64,000 nucleotides of DNA from Streptomyces sp. A2-16 (GTDB taxonomy: Bacteria > Actinomycetota > Actinomycetes > Streptomycetales > Streptomycetaceae): the NCBI RefSeq assembly GCF_018128905.1, contig NZ_CP063808.1, positions 5,642,001 to 5,706,000 on the forward strand, in the 5' to 3' direction. Made by a program: the position numbers and the translations under genes. Positions 8,832 to 15,961 of the stretch are shown here, one piece after another (position 1 is the first letter of the stretch; each line of letters starts with the position of its first letter). The notes below the pieces were generated by a model, which was given only the letters and a program-made list of their open reading frames with translations, ran no database searches and was not told the origin of the DNA.

Positions 8832-8853
8832 CTCACTTCATCAGTGAAGTGAG
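8832..8853. promoter_or_regulatory. MarR operator, perfect 9-bp inverted repeat
   Basis: CTCACTTCA and TGAAGTGAG flank a 4-base centre (TCAG). The site lies 38 bases upstream of the MarR start and 22 bases upstream of the thioesterase start, where a dimer would block both promoters. Confidence 0.8.
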
Positions 8854-8874
8854 AAGAGCGGACGGAGCGCGGCG

Positions 8875-9303
8875 ATGACACGCACCCTGGACCTGGAGCT
8901 CGCCCGGAAGGTGCTGGCGGCACAGCCCTTCAGCAGGCTGGTCGGCGCCCGCCTGACCGACTTCGAGGAGGGCGGGGCGACACTCGAGTTCGACATCCGC
9001 GACGATCTGCTCCAGCAGCACGGCACCGTGCACGGCGGAGTGCTCGGCTACGCGGCCGACAACGCGCTCACCTTCGCAGCGGGTTCGGCGGCCGGCCCGG
9101 CGGTGACCACCGCCGGTTTCTCCATAGACTTCCTGCGGCCCGCGCGCGGGCGACTGCTGCGCGCTCGCGCCCGGGTCGTACGGGCCGGGCGGACCCGTGT
9201 GGTGTGCCGCTGCGAGCTGAGCACCGTGGACGCCGAGGGCACGGAGACCCTGTGCGCGGTGGCGCAGGGCTCGATCGCCGTACTGGAGCCGGTTCCGGCG
9301 TAG
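8875..9303 (+). CDS. PaaI-type hot-dog thioesterase
   Basis: 142 residues with the hot-dog signature QQHGTVHGGVLGYAADNALTFAA (residues about 47-69), in which HGG and the following acidic residue form the acyl-CoA site of PaaI/YbdB-type thioesterases. The C-terminal half gives the strands SIDFLRPARG and RTRVVCRCEL. It probably hydrolyses an aryl- or short acyl-CoA in the cytoplasm. It sits alone behind the MarR operator and opposite the MarR gene. Confidence 0.85.
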   Translation: MTRTLDLELARKVLAAQPFSRLVGARLTDFEEGGATLEFDIRDDLLQQHGTVHGGVLGYAADNALTFAAGSAAGPAVTTAGFSIDFLRPARGRLLRARARVVRAGRTRVVCRCELSTVDAEGTETLCAVAQGSIAVLEPVPA

Positions 9304-9402
9304 CCCTCATGCCGGCGACGATCATGTGCTCGACGGCGCTGTTCTCGAACAGGATCCCATCGGCACCGGAGATCATCACGTCGACAACGAAATACCCTGA
9401 AC

Positions 9403-9444
9403 GACCGATCAAGTTGCCCCAAATGCCTGATCGGCCGATCGGTC
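9403..9444. promoter_or_regulatory. Inverted repeats in the promoter of the baeRF gene
   Basis: GACCGATC (9403-9410) and GATCGGTC (9437-9444) are perfect 8-bp arms 26 bases apart. The right arm overlaps a second perfect palindrome, GATCGGCCGATC (9429-9440). A candidate -10, TATGGT (9446-9451), follows directly. The layout suggests repressor control, possibly TetR-type; no regulator gene is adjacent. Confidence 0.5.
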
Positions 9445-9457
9445 CTATGGTGCTGTT

Positions 9458-10555
9458 ATGGAGCACGCACTGAGCCCTGCGACCCTCTCCGAACTGCGCC
9501 GCCCGCGCGCCTATCCGGCGGTGTCCGTCCTGACACCGACCCACCGCCGTGAACCCGAGAACACCCAGGACCCGGTCCGGCTGCGCAATGTGGTGGCCGC
9601 GGCCAAGAAGCAGCTGGAGACCGATCCCGCGGTCCCCCGGGAGCGACGCATCGAGGTCTCCCGGCAGCTCGACCAGGCCCTCGCCGAGATCGATCTGACG
9701 CACGCCGAGGACGGACTGGTGATCTTCGCGGCGCCGGGCGAGCACCAGGTCTGGTCCCTGGCCCGGGCCGTACCGGAGCGGGTGGTGCTCTCGGACACCT
9801 TCCTGACCCGCAACCTCGTCTCCGCGCAGGCCTCCGAGCGGCCCTTCTGGGTGCTGTCGGTCTCCGCCGACCGCGTCACGCTGTGGAACGGCGGTGTCGA
9901 CCGGGTCACCGAGCATCGCGCCGGCGGCTTCCCGCTGACCAGGACCCGCGAGAACTTCGACGCCGAACGCCTGGAACGCATCGGCGACATGCCGAGCACC
10001 TACCGGGACGAGGACACGCGGCACTTCCTGCGGGACGCCGACACGGCGATGGCCAGGCTCCTGCGTGAGGACCCGCGCCCGCTCTACATCACCGGTGAGA
10101 CCACGGCGCTGTCCGCGCTCGACGACGTCGGCAGTGTCACCAAGGACGCGGTACACGTCCCGCACGGCGGGCTCGCGCACGGCACCCCGGACACGGTGTG
10201 GCAGGCGGTGCGGCCGCTGGTCGCGGCCGAGGCCCGCAAGAGCACCGAAGCGGTGGCCCGTGAGCTCGAATCGGCGCGCGGGCGGCGGGCGTTCGCGGCC
10301 GGTGTCGACGAGATCTGGCAGAGCGCGCGGGAGGGCCGGGTGCGGCTGCTGGCCGTCGAGGAGAACTACCGGGTGACGGTCCGCGACGAGGGCGGCGACC
10401 ATCTGGTCCCGGCCGAGAGCGGCGATCTGGACTCCCGCGAGGACATCGTGGACGAGATCGTCGAACAGTGCCTGGAGACGGGTGCCGACGTCCGCTTCGT
10501 ACCGGACGGCACACTCGGCGGCGCCGACGGGATCGCGGGCGTGCTGCGCTACTGA
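9458..10555 (+). CDS. Bacterial archaeo-eukaryotic release-factor-like protein (baeRF family 3 type)
   Basis: 365 residues. The opening (LSELRRPRAYPAVSVLTPTHR), the central block resembling RPFWVLSVSADRVTLWNG, and the C-terminal L7Ae/eRF1-domain-3-like part ending in DVRFVPDGTLGGADGIAGVLRY match the baeRF proteins, often mis-annotated as chemotaxis proteins. These are eRF1/Pelota relatives thought to act at the ribosome or under stress; the biochemical role is unproven. No ribosome site precedes the ATG, and TATGGT six bases upstream indicates a leaderless transcript. It is monocistronic, followed by a convergent SsgA-like gene. Confidence 0.7.
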   Translation: MEHALSPATLSELRRPRAYPAVSVLTPTHRREPENTQDPVRLRNVVAAAKKQLETDPAVPRERRIEVSRQLDQALAEIDLTHAEDGLVIFAAPGEHQVWSLARAVPERVVLSDTFLTRNLVSAQASERPFWVLSVSADRVTLWNGGVDRVTEHRAGGFPLTRTRENFDAERLERIGDMPSTYRDEDTRHFLRDADTAMARLLREDPRPLYITGETTALSALDDVGSVTKDAVHVPHGGLAHGTPDTVWQAVRPLVAAEARKSTEAVARELESARGRRAFAAGVDEIWQSAREGRVRLLAVEENYRVTVRDEGGDHLVPAESGDLDSREDIVDEIVEQCLETGADVRFVPDGTLGGADGIAGVLRY

Positions 10556-10588
10556 GCGGTACGGCGGCCACCGGGACGCCGTACCCCC

Positions 10589-11002
10589 TCAGACGTTGCC
10601 GAAGAGAGCGTCGAGCCCACGCTCGACGGCCTCCCCGAGGTCCTCCTGTCCGACGCCGACCACCGCGTAGGTCCGCAGCAGGAAGGCGCGCAGGGTGGGC
10701 GTGTCGAACTGGAGGAGGGCGAGGCCGTACGGCGAGTGGAACTCCACGACCGTGGTGTCCCGGCCGCACGGCCAGATGTGCACGTCCCCGCCGCCGGCCG
10801 GTCCGCGCAACCCCTCCTCCAGCAGGGCACGGGCGAAGGTCCAGGTCACCCCCCGCCCGTCCAGGGAGACCTCGGGCGGGAAGTCCACGCACACGGCCAG
10901 CGGGTCGGTGGAGGCGTAGCGCAGGGTGGCGGGGACCGGCAGTTCCTGGTCGTCCCCGGTGATCAGTCGGGCGCGGGCGGGCTGCTCGTAGGTCGTGTCC
11001 AT
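10589..11002 (-). CDS. SsgA-like protein (SALP), sporulation and cell division
   Basis: 137 residues covering the whole SsgA/SsgB family: VPATLRYASTDPLAVCVDF, the TWTFARALLEEGL helix and GDVHIWP are family hallmarks. SALPs direct septum site selection, peptidoglycan remodelling and spore maturation with FtsZ. The sequence is closer to the SsgE/F/G-type members than to SsgB, by eye only. It reads leftward from a 380-bp region containing a perfect Crp-type box 55 bases before its start. Confidence 0.88.
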   Translation of the reverse strand: MDTTYEQPARARLITGDDQELPVPATLRYASTDPLAVCVDFPPEVSLDGRGVTWTFARALLEEGLRGPAGGGDVHIWPCGRDTTVVEFHSPYGLALLQFDTPTLRAFLLRTYAVVGVGQEDLGEAVERGLDALFGNV

Positions 11003-11056
11003 GTTCTTAGGAGCTCGCAGGTGCCTTTTGCATTACGCCGGAGCAGGGGCGAGTTT

Positions 11057-11074
11057 ATGTGACCTGCGTCACAT
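11057..11074. promoter_or_regulatory. Perfect Crp-type box
   Basis: ATGTGAC and GTCACAT flank CTGC: an 18-bp site equal to the core ATGTGA-N6-TCACAT of the Crp consensus. It lies 55 bases upstream of the SsgA-like start and about 300 bases upstream of the phosphatase start. Confidence 0.65.
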
Positions 11075-11381
11075 GCATGCCGCCAGGCCCTACCCCCCTG
11101 TGCCAAACTCCTTAGAACACAGGGCCGTCGAACACATAAATGAACACCGGACCGACCACCCCGACGGCCCATCAAGTCACGTACGGCATCTACGACTTGA
11201 GACAGTGCACGGCGCAGACGAGACGCCCGGTTCGACCGCTCCGTGAAGACTGTGGCATATGCCAGAAGCACCACCGTATCGTGTGTTGCCGAATCCCTTA
11301 CAGCGCGTCGCGGCCTGTGCAACAGTCGTAGCGGTCCCTCCGTCCCGCCTTGGTCGAACCGTCCCCGCATCGGAGTGCGTC
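11075..11381. other. Regulatory spacer between the SsgA-like and PP2C genes
   Basis: No gene is seen. An inverted repeat CCCTGTG (11096-11102) / CACAGGG (11118-11124) with a 15-base loop lies right of the Crp-type box. An ATG at 11259 is in frame with the PP2C gene and would add 41 residues, including a TTA codon at 11298-11300. Confidence 0.5.
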
Positions 11382-12812
11382 ATGCCGTCCCACCTCTCCG
11401 CGGACCGCCCCGCCGCCCAGCCACCAGGACGCGGCTCGGTCGACGCGCTCATATCGCAGGCGCGGCGGCTCAAGGGCGACGTGGACGCCGTACGACGGGA
11501 CGCACCCAGCGACGATTCGGACCCCCAGGAGCGCTGGCAGCGCGCACTGTACGACCTCGCCCTGCACCAACTCAGCGACCTGGACGCGCACTTGGCGCAA
11601 CTACGGGACGGCCCGCCGCCCGTGCCGTCGGCACCCGGGGCGGAGTCCGCCGCGCGAACCGCGCCGCCCGCTCCCCGGCGCGGCTCGTTGCTCAGCCGGG
11701 TCGGCAGCGCGGAGTGGAACCTGCTGACGGACGAGGCGAGCTGGTCCGGGGAGCTGTACGAGATCCTGGGCCGCGACCGCACCGCTCCCCCGCTCACCCT
11801 CGACGAGCTCCCTTCCCTGGTGCTCGACGAGGACCGGCCGAGGCTGACGGTCATGGTCACGGACTGTCTGGTCGACGCCAAGCGCATCGACGGCGAGTTC
11901 CGCGTCGTACGCCCGGGCGGCGAGGTGCGCACCGTCCACATGATGGGCGAGCCCGTGCTCGCCGCCGACGGCAGCACCGCCTCGATGTGGGCCGTGCTGC
12001 GGGACGTCAGCGAACTGCGCCGCAGCGAGCGGGCGGTGAGCGAGACCCGTGACTCGTTACAACGCCACCGGCAGCGCGCGCAGAGCGAACACCGGCTCGC
12101 GGTCGAGCTGCAGGAGGCCGTGCTGCCGCCATGGCGTGGCTCCCTGCGGCTCCCGCACCGGGGCACCGAGACCCTGGACCTGGCCGCCCACTACCTGCCG
12201 TCGTCGTCGAGCGCCCTGATCGGCGGCGACTGGTACGACGCACTCGAACTGGCCGACGGGGACACGCTGTTGAGCGTCGGCGACCTCACCGGGCACGGTG
12301 TCTCGGTGGCCTCCGGCATGGCGACCCTGCTCGGTGCCGTCCGCGGCATGGCCATGGCCGGCACCCAGCCCGGTCAACTGATGTCCCTGCTCAACCAGTT
12401 GCTCGACGCCACCGTGCAGCCGGCCCTCGGCAGCGCGGTCTGCTGCCGCTACCGTCCCGAGACCCGCACCCTGGTCTGGGCGCAGGCCGGGCACCCCGCC
12501 CCGCTGCTGTTCCGCGACGGGACGGGGCGCAGGCTGCACTCCCCCGACGGCGTGCTCCTCGGCGCTACCTCCGGAGCCGTCTACGCCCAGGCCGAGGAGA
12601 CCCTCGAACCCGGCGACCTGCTCCTGCTGCACACGGACGGGCTGGTGCCCGGACGCGGCAACACGGCTGCCGTGCACCGGCTCCTGGACCTCGCCCCCCG
12701 GTTCCACGGGGCGCGCACCGCGCAGGACTGCGTGCGGACGGTCATGGAGGAGTTCGGCGAGACCGAGCGCGAGGACGACGCCTGTGTGCTCATCGCCAAA
12801 GTGACGTCATAA
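11382..12812 (+). CDS. PAS-domain PP2C (SpoIIE-type) serine phosphatase
   Basis: 476 residues from the ATG at 11382, chosen because GGAG stands six bases upstream. N-terminal helical region to about 95; PAS-like domain about 100-215; coiled-coil linker 215-250; SpoIIE-type PP2C domain with GGDWYD, GDLTGHGVSVASGMA and the final EDDACVLIA metal site. Such enzymes dephosphorylate anti-anti-sigma factors in partner-switching pathways, here presumably sensing a signal through PAS. Codon 226 is TTA (12057-12059), so full translation should need the bldA tRNA. It is convergent with the NsdA-family gene, five bases apart, and no anti-sigma or STAS partner is adjacent. Confidence 0.88.
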   Translation: MPSHLSADRPAAQPPGRGSVDALISQARRLKGDVDAVRRDAPSDDSDPQERWQRALYDLALHQLSDLDAHLAQLRDGPPPVPSAPGAESAARTAPPAPRRGSLLSRVGSAEWNLLTDEASWSGELYEILGRDRTAPPLTLDELPSLVLDEDRPRLTVMVTDCLVDAKRIDGEFRVVRPGGEVRTVHMMGEPVLAADGSTASMWAVLRDVSELRRSERAVSETRDSLQRHRQRAQSEHRLAVELQEAVLPPWRGSLRLPHRGTETLDLAAHYLPSSSSALIGGDWYDALELADGDTLLSVGDLTGHGVSVASGMATLLGAVRGMAMAGTQPGQLMSLLNQLLDATVQPALGSAVCCRYRPETRTLVWAQAGHPAPLLFRDGTGRRLHSPDGVLLGATSGAVYAQAEETLEPGDLLLLHTDGLVPGRGNTAAVHRLLDLAPRFHGARTAQDCVRTVMEEFGETEREDDACVLIAKVTS

Positions 12813-12817
12813 CAAGC

Positions 12818-14311
12818 TCACGCCCGTGCGCTGTTGCCACCCCTTCCCTTCGGCTTCGGCAGCGCCATCCTGATCTCCTCACGCAGCTCGTTGATCTTCG
12901 GATAGCTGGAGTACTCGGCGGTGAGCCGGTACATCTGACGCAGTCGGTCCCAGGTGCGGTGGGAGGAGTTGGAGCCCATCGACACCAGCGCCAAGCGCGC
13001 GTACCGGTCCGCCTGTTCGGGGTCGTCGGCGATGAAGCAGGCCGAGGCCATGGACAGGAAGTCGAAGATCTTCGACCGCTGCCGTCCGTCGACCCGCAGG
13101 GCCAGGGCCTTCTCCGCGTAGTGCTGGGCGTGCGCGGCCGCACCCGGCTCGTGCTCCGCCAGCGTGCGGTAGGCCAGGGCCTGCATGCCGTACAGGTCCT
13201 CCTCCTTGAAGGTCTGCATCCAGCTCGGCGGCGGGACGTCGCCCTTGTCGGAGACGAAGAGGTCCTCCGCCTGTCCGAGGGTGCGGCGCATCGCCTGGCC
13301 CTTGCCCATGGACGCCTGTGCCCAGGCCTCGATGGTGTACAGCATCGCCTTGGTCCGGGGCAGCACCTGTTCGCCGGAGCCGGACTGGGCGAGCTTCATC
13401 AGGTCGAGCGCGTCGTCGGGCCGGCCCAGGTGCACCATCTGGCGGGCCGCGCGGGAGAGCGCCTCGCCGGCGCGGGGCCGGTCACCGCCCTCTCTCGCGG
13501 CATGGGCGGCGATCACGAAGTACTTCTGGGCGGTGGGTTCGAGGCCGACGTCGTGGGACATCCAGCCCGCGAGGACGGCGAGGTTGGCGGCGACGCCCCA
13601 CAGGCGCCGCTGGAGATGGTCGGGGTGGCGGTAGGCGAGCATGCCGCCCACCTCGTTGAGCTGGCCCACGACCGCCTTGCGCTGCAGCCCGCCCCCGCGG
13701 GCCGCGTCCCAGGCCCGGAACACCTCGACCGAGCGCTCCAGCTCCTCGATCTCCTGCGACCCGATGGGGGCGGCCTCGTAACGGTCGAACCCAGCGGGGT
13801 CGGCGTGCAGGGGGTCGTCGAACTGGGGGGCATCTGCGGTGAGGGCCGGATCGGTGTGCAGCCAGTCGTGCATGGCGCTGCTTAGTGCGGATCCTGCGGT
13901 GAGCGCGACACCCGCACCCACCAAGCCGCGTCGGTTGAGCATGAGGTCCATTCCCGTGAATTCGGTGAGGACCGCAGCGGTTCGGTCGGGCGCCCACGGC
14001 ATGCCGTCGGGATGTTCCGCGCTCCCGTCGCCCTGCCGTTTCCCCGTACGCCCGTGCCGGACCAGACCGAGGTCCTCGATGGTCACGACACGGCCGAGAC
14101 GCTCGGTGAACAGAGCCGCCAGCACCCGCGGCACCGGATCGCGCGGGATCTCTCCCGTGTCGATCCACCGCCGGACCCGCGAGGTGTCGGTCGAGAGCTG
14201 GGGATGGCCCATGGCCGCCGCCTGCCGGTTGACCAGCCTCGCGAGTTCACCCTTGGACCAGCCGGCCAGGCCGAACAGGTCCGACAGTCGGGTGTTGGGT
14301 TGTCCGCTCAC
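12818..14311 (-). CDS. NsdA-family regulator with N-terminal HTH and TPR-like C-terminus
   Basis: 497 residues from the GTG at 14311 (SGQPNTRLSDLFGLAGWSK). Residues 1-85 form an XRE-like DNA-binding region, a short hydrophobic segment lies near 140, and the rest is helical TPR-like repeats to the basic C-terminus. It closely resembles NsdA of S. coelicolor, which negatively affects sporulation and antibiotic production, and its paralogues (NsdB and a sporulation-associated protein); which one is orthologous cannot be decided here. Longer frames to 14776 are not protein-like. It is divergent from the APH-fold gene and lies between two TTA-codon genes. Confidence 0.85.
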   Translation of the reverse strand: MSGQPNTRLSDLFGLAGWSKGELARLVNRQAAAMGHPQLSTDTSRVRRWIDTGEIPRDPVPRVLAALFTERLGRVVTIEDLGLVRHGRTGKRQGDGSAEHPDGMPWAPDRTAAVLTEFTGMDLMLNRRGLVGAGVALTAGSALSSAMHDWLHTDPALTADAPQFDDPLHADPAGFDRYEAAPIGSQEIEELERSVEVFRAWDAARGGGLQRKAVVGQLNEVGGMLAYRHPDHLQRRLWGVAANLAVLAGWMSHDVGLEPTAQKYFVIAAHAAREGGDRPRAGEALSRAARQMVHLGRPDDALDLMKLAQSGSGEQVLPRTKAMLYTIEAWAQASMGKGQAMRRTLGQAEDLFVSDKGDVPPPSWMQTFKEEDLYGMQALAYRTLAEHEPGAAAHAQHYAEKALALRVDGRQRSKIFDFLSMASACFIADDPEQADRYARLALVSMGSNSSHRTWDRLRQMYRLTAEYSSYPKINELREEIRMALPKPKGRGGNSARA

Positions 14312-14373
14312 GTCAAGCCCCCAGGTTCTCGGCTGAGTTGACAGTAGCTCCGTGTCAGTTGCTCCGGGACTAT

Positions 14374-14403
14374 TCGCCAGGGTTCGCCAGGGTGCGCCAG
14401 ATG
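14374..14403. repeat. Three helically phased CGCCAG repeats
   Basis: CGCCAG recurs at exactly 10-bp steps (14375, 14385, 14395) as TTCGCCAGGG, TTCGCCAGGG, TGCGCCAGAT, in the spacer between the divergent NsdA-family and APH-fold genes, 64 bases before the former's start. One-turn spacing is typical of cooperative binding on one DNA face. Confidence 0.5.
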
Positions 14404-14554
14404 GTGTGCCACGGGGCATATGCGCTGAGGTAGGAACGCGCCACCCCGACCCGGACCGCACAGGGACATTCCCCAGGGTGCACCCGGTGGTCCGGGCCGG
14501 GCGGCGCACTGCTTCTCCAGGCACAGCAGGCACACGAAGGGATCTGTCTCGCCC

Positions 14555-15694
14555 ATGTACGCAGCATCGTCCTCCGTGTCCGCCCCGCCCAGGTCGCCGC
14601 ATCTCCGCCCGGCGGGCGGTGGCCCCTACCTCGACCCCGCGCGGCCGACGGCCCCCGTACCGGGTACGGGCAGGACGCGACGCGTTCCGGGGCTCGGCAC
14701 CCAACCGCTCAGCGGGAGACTCGACTTGTCCGGCCCCCAGGGCGCCCAGCTGCGCACGGCGATCGCGTCGGTGCACCGGATCTGCCCGGAGTTCGCCCCG
14801 GTGCAGGTGCTGCGCCGCAGCGGACGCTCCGTGCTCCTGGTCGGTACGACGGGACGCAGCACGGCCGTCGCCAAGTGTTTACTCGACCACTCCCCGGTCT
14901 GGGCCGAGCGGATCCGGCACGAAATAGCCGCCTACCGTTCGTTCGTCCGGCACCGTCCTCCGGTGCGTGTCCCGCGGCTGATCGCGGCGGACCCGGACAA
15001 CTGCACTCTGGTCATCGAGCGGATGCCCGGCCGGGTGGCGGCGCTGCACCGGCATCCCGCCGAGGCCCCGCCCCGTGCGGACATCAGGGCGGCGCTCGGC
15101 GCGGTCTGCCGGCTCAACGCCTGGCGTCCGCCCGCGGGCACCTTCGACGCCCCGCTCGACTACGCGGCCCGCATCTCCCGCTACCACGAGCTGGGGCTGC
15201 TGACCGACCGGGACATGGGCGACCTCCAGAAGCTGCTGCACGGCATCGCCCACTCGGCGGGTCGGCAGGGCATGGGTCAGTTCTGCCACGGCGACGCACT
15301 GCTCTCGAACATCCTTCTGTCACCGGCCGGTCCAGTGCTGGTGGACTGGGAGCACGCGGGCTGGTACCTGCCGGGGTACGACCTGGCGACGCTGTGGTCG
15401 GTCCTCGGTGACGCCCCGGTGGCCCGTCGTCAGATCAGCCAGATCGCCCAGTCGGCGGGCCCTGCCTCCCGGGACGCCTTCCTGGTCAACCTGATGCTCG
15501 TGCTGACCCGCGAGATCCGCACGTACGAAACGGCCGTGCAGCGTTCGATGCACGACTCGACCCCGGCGGCACCGGGCGCTGCCCACCCGGGTGCCGCGCC
15601 GTCCGGCGAGGAACAGCGGCTGCTGCTGAGGCGGCTGCACGACGACTGCCAGCTGGCCCGTCGGGCCGTACGCGCGGCGGTCGGCACTCGCTGA
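14555..15694 (+). CDS. APH-fold phosphotransferase (aminoglycoside phosphotransferase family)
   Basis: 379 residues. After a variable 60-residue N-terminus comes a small-molecule kinase fold: VLIERMPG-type hinge near 155, catalytic HGD in FCHGDALLSNILL and metal-binding D in VLVDWEHAGW (about 250-275). Members phosphorylate aminoglycosides, choline, homoserine or other hydroxyl substrates; nothing here points to resistance. Codon 109 is TTA (14879-14881), implying bldA-dependent translation. It is divergent from the NsdA-family gene over phased repeats and followed by a strong hairpin. The ATG at 14555 lacks a clear ribosome site, so a later start is possible. Confidence 0.8.
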   Translation: MYAASSSVSAPPRSPHLRPAGGGPYLDPARPTAPVPGTGRTRRVPGLGTQPLSGRLDLSGPQGAQLRTAIASVHRICPEFAPVQVLRRSGRSVLLVGTTGRSTAVAKCLLDHSPVWAERIRHEIAAYRSFVRHRPPVRVPRLIAADPDNCTLVIERMPGRVAALHRHPAEAPPRADIRAALGAVCRLNAWRPPAGTFDAPLDYAARISRYHELGLLTDRDMGDLQKLLHGIAHSAGRQGMGQFCHGDALLSNILLSPAGPVLVDWEHAGWYLPGYDLATLWSVLGDAPVARRQISQIAQSAGPASRDAFLVNLMLVLTREIRTYETAVQRSMHDSTPAAPGAAHPGAAPSGEEQRLLLRRLHDDCQLARRAVRAAVGTR

Positions 15695-15698
15695 GGGG

Positions 15699-15747
15699 AC
15701 GGAGGTCCGCGGTGCGCCCTGTGGAGCGGCGCACCGCGGACCTCCGT
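15699..15747 (+). terminator. Strong hairpin terminator after the APH-fold gene
   Basis: A perfect 20-bp stem (15699-15718 with 15728-15747) and a 9-base loop, starting about five bases after the TGA. It has no U-tract, as is common for GC-rich actinobacterial terminators. Confidence 0.85.
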
Positions 15748-15961
15748 GTGTCCGGGGCGCCCTCTGGGACCCGAACATTGGTGTACGCCACTGACGCCCC
15801 GCAGGCCCGCGGACCTTCGCCACGAAACTCCCGCGAACCCTGATTGACATGGGAAATCCCCTGCCCCTGGGCATGATTGACGGATCGTCGGCAAGCCGGT
15901 AGCACTGACGCACGTCCGGCCCCGCTCGCCCCATCGCGCCCGATCGTCCCAGGAGGCTGCT

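Noticed and set aside
14312..14776. N-terminal extension of the NsdA-family protein
   Set aside because: It overlaps the divergent APH-fold gene and lacks family similarity. Family members begin at SGQPNTRL.
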